Both the position numbers and the translations under genes were made by a program. The notes under the pieces were generated by a model. The model saw only the letters and a list, made by a program, of their open reading frames with translations. It had not been told where the DNA came from and ran no database searches. Source: Chitinophagaceae bacterium (GTDB lineage Bacteria; Bacteroidota; Bacteroidia; Chitinophagales; Chitinophagaceae). Taken from it: a stretch of DNA of 64,000 bases. The stretch covers positions 186,001-250,000 of the forward strand of contig JAHBTL010000003.1 in assembly GCA_019638615.1 (NCBI GenBank), in the 5' to 3' direction. Of the stretch, positions 19,133 through 27,772 are shown one piece after another. The number at the start of each line of letters is the position of its first letter. Within the stretch, counting starts at the first letter, position 1.

Positions 19133-20396
19133 AAGGAGGGGTTCTATACAGGCATCTATTATTACAATTGGCGACGAATTATTGATAGGACAGGTGGTGG
19201 ACACGAACAGCGCCTGGATGGCAACAGCGCTCAATAAAGCCGGCATCTGGCTCAGGAAGCGGGTATCGGTGGGGGATGATAAAGCCGAGATCGTATCGGC
19301 TCTTGATGAGGAATGCAAAAATGCATCCATCATTCTGATTACGGGAGGCTTGGGGCCCACTGCCGATGATATTACAAAACCTGTTTTATGTGAATATTTC
19401 GGGGGCAGGCTGGTTATTGATGAAGGAGCATTGGCAAATGTAAAAGCCATTTTTGCGAGGTTAAACCGCCCGATGATAGAAAGGAATTTTAAACAGGCTG
19501 AAGTGCCGGATGTGTGCACTGTTATTCAAAATAAACGGGGTACGGCTCCGGGAATGTGGTTTGAGAAAGACGGAAAAATTTTTGTAAGCATGCCCGGCGT
19601 GCCGCACGAGATGAAAGGAATGATGATGGAGTATGTATTACCGCATTTGCAGCGTTTCTTCACCCTGCCATTTATTGATCACCGTACTTTACTGACAGCC
19701 GGGATAGGAGAGTCTTTTATAGCAGAACAGATCCAAAGCTGGGAGAACGCGTTACCCGCTCATATTAAGCTCGCCTATCTGCCTAACTATGGCATGGTGC
19801 GGCTGCGTATTACCGGGCATGGTACCGACCGGTTAAGGTTGCGGGAAGAATTGGATGTACAGTTTGACGCTTTAAAAGCGCTAGTAAAACAATGGATGGT
19901 AATTGGGGAAGACATTACTTTGCAACAGGCCATAGGAAATATGTTGATTCAAAAGGGAGCAACGCTTGCCACGGCTGAAAGCTGTACCGGTGGATACCTG
20001 GCCCATCTTCTTACCTCCATACCGGGTTCTTCTGCATGGTATAAGGGGAGCATTATAAGTTATGCAAATGAAATAAAAGAAAAGCTTCTACAGGTAAGCA
20101 GCCATACACTTTCTACTGCAGGCGCAGTAAGTGAAGAAACTGTGCAGCAGATGCTGAAGGGGGCGTTAACCCAGTTGAATACAAATTACGCCATTGCCAC
20201 CTCCGGGATAATGGGGCCTGACGGAGGGTCGCCAGATAAACCGGTGGGAACGGTTTGGGTAGCTGCTGGAAACGAAAATAACATAGTAACAGAAAAATTC
20301 AGTTTCCGGTACGACAGGAAAAGGAATATTGAAATGACAGCCAACTTCGCCTTAAATATGCTGCGGAAAATCATTGCGGAAGACCCGGGCAGATGA
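19116..20396 (+). CDS. cinA: CinA family protein, NMN deamidase-related
   Basis: The 426-residue protein has the two CinA domains. The N-terminal molybdopterin-binding-like domain reads SIITIGDELLIGQVVDTNSAWMA and ITGGLGPTADDITK. The C-terminal nicotinamide-nucleotide amidase domain (from about 265) reads TLATAESCTGGYLAHLLTSIPGSSAWYKGSIISYANEIK and SGIMGPDGGSPDKPVGTVW. The family recycles NMN to nicotinate mononucleotide and in some species hydrolyses ADP-ribose. ATG 19116 is chosen; the longer frame runs antisense-free but inside the Uma2 gene. This NMN activity is relevant to the NAD regulon at 33-39 kb, although no operator of that type was seen here. Confidence 0.9.
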   Translation: MAQASERRGSIQASIITIGDELLIGQVVDTNSAWMATALNKAGIWLRKRVSVGDDKAEIVSALDEECKNASIILITGGLGPTADDITKPVLCEYFGGRLVIDEGALANVKAIFARLNRPMIERNFKQAEVPDVCTVIQNKRGTAPGMWFEKDGKIFVSMPGVPHEMKGMMMEYVLPHLQRFFTLPFIDHRTLLTAGIGESFIAEQIQSWENALPAHIKLAYLPNYGMVRLRITGHGTDRLRLREELDVQFDALKALVKQWMVIGEDITLQQAIGNMLIQKGATLATAESCTGGYLAHLLTSIPGSSAWYKGSIISYANEIKEKLLQVSSHTLSTAGAVSEETVQQMLKGALTQLNTNYAIATSGIMGPDGGSPDKPVGTVWVAAGNENNIVTEKFSFRYDRKRNIEMTANFALNMLRKIIAEDPGR

Positions 20397-20523
20397 TCTT
20401 TTCATTCGCAAAACGAGTTATTATAAAAATATTCACATATATATACTGCCCGCTCTAATTGAATTGCAATACTTACCTTTACAAATCAGTTATATACCAG
20501 TACATTCATATTAAATATTAGCT

Positions 20524-21864
20524 ATGGCGATAGTAGACCTGGTAATGCCTAAGTTGGGAGAAAGCATAATGGAAGCAACCATTTTGAAATGGCATAAAAA
20601 GCCGGGCGACCGCGTTAATATAGATGAAACCGTACTTGAAATTGCTACAGACAAGGTGGATAGCGAAGTCCCTTCTTCTGCAGAGGGAATTATTGAATCG
20701 TTGCTGTTCAACGAGAATGACGTAGTGCCAATAGGAGCTGTAATAGCAAAGATCCGCTCGGAAAATAACGTCCACGCGCAAACGCCCGTTAACACCATTG
20801 ATAACACTGGTGATCACCTGGATAATAAAGAGACAGAAGCACTTGCAACGGAGGTACCCTACCAGCCATCTCACACCATTTCCGCACCCAAATCTTCCGG
20901 GGCAAGATTTTATTCCCCCCTGGTACTCAATATTGCAGCGAACGAGGGCATCAGCCTGGCAGCGCTGGAAAAGATACCCGGAACGGGCAACGAGGGCAGG
21001 GTAACTAAAAAAGACCTCCTGGAGTGGATTGCTGCCGGCCGGCTAGAGGAGCCGTCAACAGTGGAAGCTGAACAACAAATTGCGCAGCAGCCGGTAGCAG
21101 ACAAAGCGCCTGAACCAACGGAAGAAAGCAAAGAAATTCCTGTAGTATATAGCGGTAACGTAGAAGTAATTGAGATGGACCGTATGCGCAAAATGATTGC
21201 GAAGCATATGGTTGAAAGCAAGCACACCAGCGCGCACGTTACCAGCTTTGCCGAGTGTGATGTAACCAATATTGTGCTTTGGCGCGATAAAATAAAAGCC
21301 GCTTTCGAAAAGCAGGAAGGTGAAAAAATTACTTTTACTCCTTTGTTTATAGAGGCGATTGTGAAATGCATTAAAAAGCATCCCTGGTTAAATGCCAGTG
21401 TGGATGGGGATAAGATTATTATTAAAAAGGATATTAATATTGGTATGGCTACCGCCCTGCCTGCAGGCAATTTAATCGTGCCTGTAATAAAAAATGCGGA
21501 TTATCTTAACCTTACAGGGCTTACCAAAAAAATTAACGCGCTTGCCGGCAATGCCCGGAATGGTAAGCTAAAGCCGGACGATACGCAAGACGGCACTTTT
21601 ACGGTAACCAATATCGGCTCTTTCGGCAGCCTGATGGGTACGCCCATCATCAATCAGCCACAGGTGGCTATTTTAGCGATCGGCGCTATTAAAAAACGAC
21701 CGGTTGTGCTGGAAACCGAGCAGGGCGACAGCATCGCTATCCGTCATATGATGTTCCTTTCACTTACTTATGATCATCGTATTGTGGATGGTGCATTGGG
21801 CTCCACTTTTTTAAGCGCAGTAGTAAAAGAGCTGGAAAGCTTTGACACAGGCAGGGGAATCTAA
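20524..21864 (+). CDS. Dihydrolipoamide acyltransferase (E2) of a 2-oxoacid dehydrogenase complex
   Basis: The three parts of an E2 are in order. A lipoyl domain at 1-80 has the lipoylated Lys44 in EIATDKVDSEVPS. A peripheral-subunit-binding domain at about 120-160 reads FYSPLVLNIAANEGISLAALEKIPGTGNEGRVTKKDLL. The catalytic core ends in SLTYDHRIVDGALGSTF with the catalytic histidine and aspartate. Linkers are rich in Ala, Pro and Glu. The sequence type is the branched-chain/2-oxoglutarate-like E2 common in Bacteroidota; the E1 genes are not in the window, so the substrate cannot be settled. Confidence 0.92.
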   Translation: MAIVDLVMPKLGESIMEATILKWHKKPGDRVNIDETVLEIATDKVDSEVPSSAEGIIESLLFNENDVVPIGAVIAKIRSENNVHAQTPVNTIDNTGDHLDNKETEALATEVPYQPSHTISAPKSSGARFYSPLVLNIAANEGISLAALEKIPGTGNEGRVTKKDLLEWIAAGRLEEPSTVEAEQQIAQQPVADKAPEPTEESKEIPVVYSGNVEVIEMDRMRKMIAKHMVESKHTSAHVTSFAECDVTNIVLWRDKIKAAFEKQEGEKITFTPLFIEAIVKCIKKHPWLNASVDGDKIIIKKDINIGMATALPAGNLIVPVIKNADYLNLTGLTKKINALAGNARNGKLKPDDTQDGTFTVTNIGSFGSLMGTPIINQPQVAILAIGAIKKRPVVLETEQGDSIAIRHMMFLSLTYDHRIVDGALGSTFLSAVVKELESFDTGRGI

Positions 21865-22150
21865 GCTTTTAGATTACAGGGAGTTTTTAATATACTTACA
21901 GTAGGCTCTTTCCTTTTTGACATACGATCAATCATATTTTAACAATTCACTGTTCAACTCATTGCCGTATATATTTGTCCTAAAATAAGATGACAGATGG
22001 TAACGTTATATAATGGCAGGGGATATTTTAAATGCAAGGTGGTAGGAACAAAACCTTATGTAAGCTGATACCTGGTTTTGTTTGATTATAGCAAATTCAA
22101 CTGATTGGACGTTTTTTTTCTTAAATTAGATAAACTTAACCCATCCAGTT

Positions 22151-22885
22151 ATGAAAACGCTTTCACAGACCTGGTTTGCAGAAGGATACATTGATTTCGA
22201 ATTGAAAAAGTATACGCTGCTGGCTTACCTTCAGCAGATTCATGGCGAATTTAATCAGAACAAGCTCTACCCGCAGCTTTCCGATATTATATTCCACTAC
22301 AATACCATTGTTCATTTTAAGCATAACAAGCAATTGTTACAGGAACAGTTTCCCAAAAGGTTCACACACGTAAACCTGGATAAATTACAATTGCTGTACG
22401 AAAAAATTGTGGAGGATGATGAGCTGATGCAGGAACTGGAAGACATTATCCATTATGCCCTGAATAAAATGAAAGCCACTATTAAGGATGGTACAGAGAT
22501 ATACGAGTTCGTAGAAGAAAAACTGAGTATAGTACCGGTAGGGATCATTCCGCTGGAAAATACGGAGGGATATTTCTTTTTGTGTGATGGAAGTTACAGC
22601 GACACGAAAGTATACCATTACCGGCTGAGCATTTTTGAAAAGCACGATGAAAAATACCGCAGTATCAAAACCTCGTTCGTAGCCTGCTGGGAAAGGAATT
22701 TTGTGAATACCTACGAGAGCATTAAAACCGAGCTCATCCGTAACCAGTCTGCCCTGCCTAACCCAGCCGTATACAGTATAGAGACAACACTGAGCTTTCC
22801 GCTCGAAGAAACTTTATTGCCCATTGCCAAACGCAGCCTGGTAAAGTACATTACCGAAGGAACCGGTCTGAAGGAAGAGCAATAA
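22151..22885 (+). CDS. Conserved protein of unknown function
   Basis: The 244-residue protein starts MKTLSQTWFAEGYIDFELKKYTLLAYLQQIH and is soluble, with no signal peptide, membrane span or catalytic motif I recognise. Coding is convincing because the frame is long, balanced in composition and ends cleanly. It is convergent with an SDR gene. I recall similar uncharacterised proteins in Bacteroidota but cannot name a domain. Confidence 0.65.
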   Translation: MKTLSQTWFAEGYIDFELKKYTLLAYLQQIHGEFNQNKLYPQLSDIIFHYNTIVHFKHNKQLLQEQFPKRFTHVNLDKLQLLYEKIVEDDELMQELEDIIHYALNKMKATIKDGTEIYEFVEEKLSIVPVGIIPLENTEGYFFLCDGSYSDTKVYHYRLSIFEKHDEKYRSIKTSFVACWERNFVNTYESIKTELIRNQSALPNPAVYSIETTLSFPLEETLLPIAKRSLVKYITEGTGLKEEQ

Positions 22886-22899
22886 TTAAAAATTACCTG

Positions 22900-23691
22900 T
22901 TAAATAGCTCCTGTTCTACCACCATCTACCGGTATGCTGGTGCCTGTAATATAAGAGGCTGCGGGAGAAGCAAGAAATGCGGCAAGATGAGCAATCTCTT
23001 CTGGTTCTCCGAACCGCTTCATCGGAATTTCACTTTGCAAAATTGAAATGGCTTTTTCCCTGCTGATATTTTTTTCAGTCATAGCGATCTGTATTACACT
23101 TTCCAGCCGTTGTGTATTGGTAAATCCCGGCAGGATATTATTGACCGTTATATTAAATGCTCCCACTTCATTTGCCAGGGTTTTGGCCCATCCAGCCACT
23201 GCCAATCGTATGGTATTGGAAACGCCTAAATTATTGATGGGTATGCGAACAGAGGTGGAAACAATATTAATGATCCTTCCCCACGAAGCCTGCTTCATTC
23301 CGGGCAAAACAGCCTGAACCAGTTGCTGATTGTTTACAACATGTTGCCTGAATGCTTGTTCGAACAACAACGGGCTGGCTTCAGTTATCAGACCCGGTTT
23401 GGGGCCGCCGGTATTATTGACCAGAATGTGAATGTTTTGCTCCGCAATGATGTTGCCTATTGCGGTCTGTACGGCCACCGGGTCAGCAAAATCAGCCACT
23501 GCGTATTGATGAAATATTTGACCATTGTTTGTTTGTAAAAGTCCTACTGCTTTTTCAAGTGCTTTTGCATTCCTTGCCATTAATATACAACGGGCGCCCT
23601 GCAAAGCAAACGCTTTTGCAATAGCCAGTCCAATGCCTTGCGAACTTCCACATATGACTGCGTTTTTACCTTCAAGCGATAGATCCATCAT
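22900..23691 (-). CDS. Short-chain dehydrogenase/reductase, divergent active site
   Basis: The Rossmann start is clear (VICGSSQGIGLAIAKAFALQGARCILMARN) and so is NNTGGPKPG. The usual Tyr-x3-Lys is replaced: after the IINIVSTS strand the sequence reads NNLGVSNTIRLAVAGWAKTLANEV, as in an SDR subgroup annotated as ketoacyl-ACP-reductase-like. The C-terminus has the typical AAFLASPAASYITGTSIPVDGG. I start at the MMDLSLEGK pair (23691); the upstream ten residues look like leader. The substrate is unknown. It is too far from the pigment cluster to assign as its missing ketoreductase. Confidence 0.82.
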   Translation of the reverse strand: MMDLSLEGKNAVICGSSQGIGLAIAKAFALQGARCILMARNAKALEKAVGLLQTNNGQIFHQYAVADFADPVAVQTAIGNIIAEQNIHILVNNTGGPKPGLITEASPLLFEQAFRQHVVNNQQLVQAVLPGMKQASWGRIINIVSTSVRIPINNLGVSNTIRLAVAGWAKTLANEVGAFNITVNNILPGFTNTQRLESVIQIAMTEKNISREKAISILQSEIPMKRFGEPEEIAHLAAFLASPAASYITGTSIPVDGGRTGAI

Positions 23692-23736
23692 TGATTTTTT
23701 TGCAAAGCTAAGCAGAGACAATGGATGTTTAATATA

Positions 23737-23764
23737 TTGACGAATTCAAAATAGCTTAGTTTTG
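23737..23764 (+). promoter_or_regulatory. Promoter of polysaccharide deacetylase gene
   Basis: TAGTTTTG at 23757-23764 fits TAnnTTTG. A TTGA at 23737 lies 20 bases upstream, a suitable -33 position. The start codon of the downstream gene is at 23811. Confidence 0.5.
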
Positions 23765-23810
23765 CCCCTGCTTTGTATACCTTTTTTAAAGAGGTTGCGT
23801 TATTACGAGC

Positions 23811-24668
23811 ATGAGAAAGATTTTAGCAATTATTGTTTTTGTAGGAACATTCAGTTGTAGGTCCTCAACTGAACAATCACACGATACAGCAGCAACGGAT
23901 TCTCTTAACCAGCCAGGTTCTTTAACAGGAGCAAATGGTGCAGATATTCCTGAAATAAAAGCAGATGCCGCCGCCATTATAGCCAGGGCTGAGGTGCCCG
24001 TTCTGTGCTATCACCAGATAAGGGAATGGCGATCGTCGGATTCGAGATTGGCGAAAGATGTAGTGGTGCCTCCTGCCACATTCAGAAGCCAGATGAAACT
24101 GCTTGCCGACAGCGGCTACCATACAGTATTGCCCGACCAGGTATATGATTATCTTACCAAAGGCGCACCGCTTCCTCCCAAACCGGTGATGCTAACATTT
24201 GATGATGGCGATGTGGATCAATACAATATTGCTTACCCCGAAATGAAAAAATATGGATTTAAGGGCGTTTTTTTTATAATGACTGTTTCCCTGGGTCGTT
24301 CTATTTATATGAATGCAGCGCAGGTAAAAGAGCTGTCGGATGAGGGGCATGTAATAGCCAGTCATACCTGGAATCATGAAAAGGTAACTAAATATACCGA
24401 AGCGGACTGGGACAAACAGATCGGCCAATCCTGCAAAAAGCTGGAAGAAATAACAGGGAAACCGGTACGTTATTTTGCCTACCCGTTCGGGTTGTGGAAT
24501 AAAGCGGCTATTCCAGAACTGAAAAAACAGCATATAATAGCCGCCTTCCAGTTGTCGACCAAAACAGATGAGGAGGACCCGTTGTATACCATTCGCCGTA
24601 TGATCGTTCCCGGAGACTGGAGCGCTGCAACAATGATGCGCGCAATGAAGCGAACGTTCAAAGGCTAA
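23811..24668 (+). CDS. Lipid-anchored polysaccharide deacetylase
   Basis: A lipoprotein signal (MRKILAIIVFVGTFSC) puts the mature enzyme on a membrane facing the periplasm or outside. The NodB domain carries the catalytic TFDDGDVDQ and the metal-binding histidines in ASHTWNH; CYHQIR at the start of the domain and YFAYPFG near its end are family hallmarks (carbohydrate esterase 4). It removes N- or O-acetyl groups from polysaccharide; the substrate is unknown. A small lipoprotein gene follows. Confidence 0.88.
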   Translation: MRKILAIIVFVGTFSCRSSTEQSHDTAATDSLNQPGSLTGANGADIPEIKADAAAIIARAEVPVLCYHQIREWRSSDSRLAKDVVVPPATFRSQMKLLADSGYHTVLPDQVYDYLTKGAPLPPKPVMLTFDDGDVDQYNIAYPEMKKYGFKGVFFIMTVSLGRSIYMNAAQVKELSDEGHVIASHTWNHEKVTKYTEADWDKQIGQSCKKLEEITGKPVRYFAYPFGLWNKAAIPELKKQHIIAAFQLSTKTDEEDPLYTIRRMIVPGDWSAATMMRAMKRTFKG

Positions 24669-24771
24669 GCAAGCAACAACGGCCGGGAGTATGTATCTGC
24701 CGGCTCTCAATGAAAATTGCTGGCAACATTATTGCTGTTATGCCCATAGTTCAAGAACAAATCCAAGTGTT

Positions 24772-24978
24772 ATGAAAAAAATAATGCCTTTTTTGTTATG
24801 CTATATTGTTTTGAATGCCTGTAATGGGGGAGGAAATGCAGGTCCTGCAGTAGTAGACAGCTTACCAGAGAACGAAAGTTTTTTTGACCGGCCCACGGAC
24901 ACGGTATATCCTAAAACAGATACTACAGCCATTAACAAAGCGCCTGAAAAAAAATCCGATACATCCAATAAAAAATAA
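24772..24978 (+). CDS. Small lipoprotein
   Basis: From ATG 24772 the 68-residue product has a lipobox (LLCYIVLNACNG, Cys17) followed by a polar tail rich in Asp, Thr and Lys. It resembles many short Bacteroidota surface lipoproteins without an assigned function. The longer in-frame extension to 24691 has no signal character and is discounted. Confidence 0.6.
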   Translation: MKKIMPFLLCYIVLNACNGGGNAGPAVVDSLPENESFFDRPTDTVYPKTDTTAINKAPEKKSDTSNKK

Positions 24979-25034
24979 GGATGCAGAGATTTTGTGGATT
25001 ATAAAAATCTGCGAACGAAAGGAAAGAGAATAAA

Positions 25035-25067
25035 AAAGCATGTTGCACAACAAAGGCAACATGCTTT
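25035..25067 (-). terminator. Bidirectional terminator between lipoprotein and hsp20 genes
   Basis: A perfect 12-bp stem AAAGCATGTTGC / GCAACATGCTTT with a 9-base loop lies between convergent genes. An A-run to its left gives a U-tract for minus-strand transcripts from hsp20; it may also stop the plus-strand lipoprotein transcript. Confidence 0.75.
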
Positions 25068-25113
25068 CACTAAAACCTCATCCCACCGCATCACACACTT
25101 ATTTTTAATGCGA

Positions 25114-25554
25114 TTACAGTACAGATATCTGTTTGCTCACAGCTTGCGCTTCGGGTTTTTTAGGTACCAGTACTTTTAATACGCCGTCTTCGTACTTAGC
25201 CTGGATATCATCGGCATTTACTTTATCACTGAGGGTAAAGCTGCGTTTGAAGGCATGATAGCTGAATTCCCTGCGTACGGTTTTGTAATCATCATTTTTG
25301 GCTTCTTCTTTCTTTTCGTACGAAATAGTCAGCAAACCATTTTCAACGTTTAGTTTAATGTCTTCTTTTTTCAATCCTGGTGCGCTTACCTCAAGGTGAA
25401 AAGCATCATTGGCTTCGTGAATGTTTACGGGAACACGGGTCCATTGTGCGGTTCCGCCATCATTTCCCCATCCGGCAAATTCGTTGAACCAATCGTCGAA
25501 GAAAGAGCCAATTTGTTTTTTAGCGGGGGCGCCATTAACTTTTAAGAGTGTCAT
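25114..25554 (-). CDS. Small heat-shock protein, Hsp20/alpha-crystallin family
   Basis: The 146-residue chaperone holds unfolding proteins in a refoldable state. The alpha-crystallin domain (about 40-140) shows VNIHEANDAFHLEVSAPGLKKEDIKLNVENGLLTISYEKK and ends in the YEDGVLKVLVPKK strand. The N-terminal FFDDWFNEFAG segment is typical. It is divergent from a bacilliredoxin gene, and the shared upstream region holds two GACA-N3-TGTC palindromes that may be heat-shock control sites. Confidence 0.92.
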   Translation of the reverse strand: MTLLKVNGAPAKKQIGSFFDDWFNEFAGWGNDGGTAQWTRVPVNIHEANDAFHLEVSAPGLKKEDIKLNVENGLLTISYEKKEEAKNDDYKTVRREFSYHAFKRSFTLSDKVNADDIQAKYEDGVLKVLVPKKPEAQAVSKQISVL

Positions 25555-25672
25555 AGTTTGTATTTTTTAAAGTTTACAGTTTTTTGTTACGCCGGTGTAT
25601 AATCAAACCATATTCCATACCGCTTATATGGTTTTGAAGAAGTCATGATGACAACCCCGGTTTATTTTTTAA

Positions 25673-25714
25673 GACAAAATGTCGCTATTCAAATTTTAAA
25701 AATGACAAACTGTC
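25673..25714. promoter_or_regulatory. Two GACA-N3-TGTC palindromes between hsp20 and bacilliredoxin
   Basis: GACAAAATGTC (25673-25683) and GACAAACTGTC (25704-25714) are both perfect inverted repeats of GACA around three bases. Their starts are 31 bp apart, about three helical turns. They sit in the 215-bp gap between divergent hsp20 and bacilliredoxin genes, which suggests binding by a dimeric regulator. The regulator is not identified. Confidence 0.5.
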
Positions 25715-25769
25715 TTCATTACTGTGAATTGCATTTTACCTTAATTTTGCAGTATCAAAAACTTTAAAA

Positions 25770-26186
25770 ATGTATCCAGCAGAAATTGTAATACCAATGA
25801 AAGAGGAGCTGACAGATTATGGCTTTGAAGAATTGTTAACTCCTGAGCAGGTTGATAACGCGTTAGAACAAAAAGGCACCACCCTGGTAATGATCAATTC
25901 AGTGTGTGGTTGTTCGGCAGGAAGCGCCCGTCCGGGTGTATTGATGGCTGTTGCCAACTCAGAGAGAAAGCCTGATCATCTTACTACCAGCTTTGCCGGC
26001 TTTGATATTGATGCAGTAAAAAAATTAAGAGAACACCTGCTTCCTTATCCTCCGTCTTCTCCGGCCATTGCTCTATTTAAAGACGGGCAACTCGTTCATT
26101 TTATCGAAAGACACCAGATAGAGGGAAAGCCCGCACAATTGATCGCAGGCAACCTTATTGCGGCTTTTGATGAGCATTGCAACTAA
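25770..26186 (+). CDS. Bacilliredoxin, BrxA/BrxB family
   Basis: The 138-residue thioredoxin-fold protein has the CGC redox motif (Cys46-Gly-Cys48 in NSVCGCSAGSARPG) of bacilliredoxins, which remove bacillithiol from S-bacillithiolated proteins. The conserved GFDIDAVKKLREHLLPYPPSSPAIALFKDG segment follows. Together with BshB1 at 50.3 kb it indicates that the organism uses bacillithiol. A TAATTTTG lies 20 bp before the start and a strong terminator follows. Confidence 0.92.
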   Translation: MYPAEIVIPMKEELTDYGFEELLTPEQVDNALEQKGTTLVMINSVCGCSAGSARPGVLMAVANSERKPDHLTTSFAGFDIDAVKKLREHLLPYPPSSPAIALFKDGQLVHFIERHQIEGKPAQLIAGNLIAAFDEHCN

Positions 26187-26211
26187 TTAATATGGGTATG
26201 GTATGTTATTT

Positions 26212-26239
26212 CCCGTTGCTTCCGGGCAACGGGTTTTTT
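26212..26239 (+). terminator. Rho-independent terminator of bacilliredoxin gene
   Basis: The 8-bp GC-rich stem CCCGTTGC / GCAACGGG with a short loop is followed directly by six T residues, 25 bp after the stop codon. Confidence 0.88.
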
Positions 26240-26351
26240 GTATCTGTGCCTGATCGTACGGTTGTTCGGGGTTTGTTGGTATAAATCCTCCATGCATTTT
26301 TATTTCAAACCATATTTTTAAACTATCATTGCGGATTATTAATTGAATGGC

Positions 26352-27647
26352 ATGTATCCCAACCTTTATTTCTTTTTAAAAGATACGTTTGGATTTGAGC
26401 CCTGGGGATGGACCAGGTTTGTAAACAGCTTTGGCTTTTTTGTGGCAGTGGGATTTGTTGTGGGCGCCATTGTGCTTACCAAAGAATTAAAACGGAAAGA
26501 AAGAGAGGGATTGCTTTTTCCCGTGGAGGAACTGATTACTGTGGGCAAACCCGCAACAGCAGGCGAATTAATTATAAATGCATTGCTGGGGTTTTTAGTA
26601 GGATATAAAGCATTGGGTATTTTTTTGAGCGATGAACAACTTTCGCCGCAGGTGTATATTTTTTCAACAAAGGGCAGTGTGTTGGGAGGAGTTATACTGG
26701 GAGCGCTTTTTGTATGGTTGAAATACCGGGAAAAAAACAAGCAAAAGCTTGCCAAACCGGAAGAAAGGAAAATACGGGTATGGCCACACGAAAGGGTAGG
26801 AGACATTACCATACTTGCGGCCATCTTTGGTTTTGCAGGCGCCAAAATATTCGACAATCTTGAAAACTGGGATCGCTTCATTCAAAACCCCATTGAAAAC
26901 CTGTTGTCGCCAAGCGGCCTTACCTTTTATGGAGGACTGATATGCGCTACCATTGCTATTTTATGGTTTGCACGTAAAAAGAAAATTTCCATCCGTCACC
27001 TGGTAGACGCAGCGGCCCCCATGCTGATGCTTATTTATGCCGTTGGACGCATAGGTTGCCAGGTGAGTGGCGATGGCGACTGGGGTATACTGAACAGCGC
27101 CTATGTTACCAGTGCAACCGGTAAAGCTGTAGAAGCCGGGCCAGGCGACTTTGAAAAGGCGCTGCAAACCCATAAAACCATTTATCTGAGCGAATTTGGA
27201 ACCGATAGCATTCCTCATAAAACAGTGAAAGCGCCTGGATTTCTCCCGGTATGGGCAGTGGCGTATCCCTATCCCAATAATGTAAACGAGCAGGGTTTTA
27301 AAATGGAAGGATGTACGGGCGATCATTGTAATGCGCTGCCGGTACCCGTTTTTCCCACACCGCTGTATGAAACAATTGCCTGTGGTTTACTCTTCCTTGT
27401 GCTGATGGCATTGCGCAAACGGGTAGTAATAGCAGGGCAAATGTTTGCTATTTATCTGGTATTGAATGGGTTGGAAAGGTTTGTGATTGAAAAGATCAGG
27501 GTAAATACCAGGTATAATATACTGGGTTTCCATCCCACCCAGGCTGAGCTGATCTCCTCGTTATTGATATTAGCCGGTATCATTCTCTTTTTCTGGGTGA
27601 AAAAAATGTCTCCTCCCTTTAAAAAGCCTTCCCACGCAAACACCTGA
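26352..27647 (+). CDS. lgt: Prolipoprotein diacylglyceryl transferase
   Basis: This inner-membrane enzyme moves diacylglycerol from phosphatidylglycerol to the lipobox cysteine of prolipoproteins. Several membrane segments and the Lgt signature region are visible (GLTFYGGLICATIAILWFARKK, then DAAAPMLMLIYAVGRIGCQVSGDGDWG) with the essential arginine and glycine cluster. At 431 residues it is much longer than the roughly 270-residue proteobacterial enzyme. The extra sequence is an extracytoplasmic insert around residues 240-330, usual in Bacteroidota. ATG 26352 is preferred over the in-frame TTG 26343. Confidence 0.9.
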   Translation: MYPNLYFFLKDTFGFEPWGWTRFVNSFGFFVAVGFVVGAIVLTKELKRKEREGLLFPVEELITVGKPATAGELIINALLGFLVGYKALGIFLSDEQLSPQVYIFSTKGSVLGGVILGALFVWLKYREKNKQKLAKPEERKIRVWPHERVGDITILAAIFGFAGAKIFDNLENWDRFIQNPIENLLSPSGLTFYGGLICATIAILWFARKKKISIRHLVDAAAPMLMLIYAVGRIGCQVSGDGDWGILNSAYVTSATGKAVEAGPGDFEKALQTHKTIYLSEFGTDSIPHKTVKAPGFLPVWAVAYPYPNNVNEQGFKMEGCTGDHCNALPVPVFPTPLYETIACGLLFLVLMALRKRVVIAGQMFAIYLVLNGLERFVIEKIRVNTRYNILGFHPTQAELISSLLILAGIILFFWVKKMSPPFKKPSHANT

Positions 27648-27772
27648 TCAGTATTTACAGTACTAGGTATTGCCAATTATCCCCGTATATTGCCGTTTGT
27701 GGTAAAACTATGTTCTATGCATTGCAAAGTACCTACCTTTATAAGGTAATATTTACAACAAAATATACTGCA

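Noticed and set aside
19116-20396. cinA as a member of the NrtR regulon
   Set aside because: No TTTTGC-N11-GCAAAA site was seen before cinA or the Uma2 gene it overlaps.
22900-23691. SDR as the missing ketoreductase of the pigment cluster
   Set aside because: It is 15 kb from the cluster, on the other strand, and lacks the Tyr-x3-Lys of ketoreductases.
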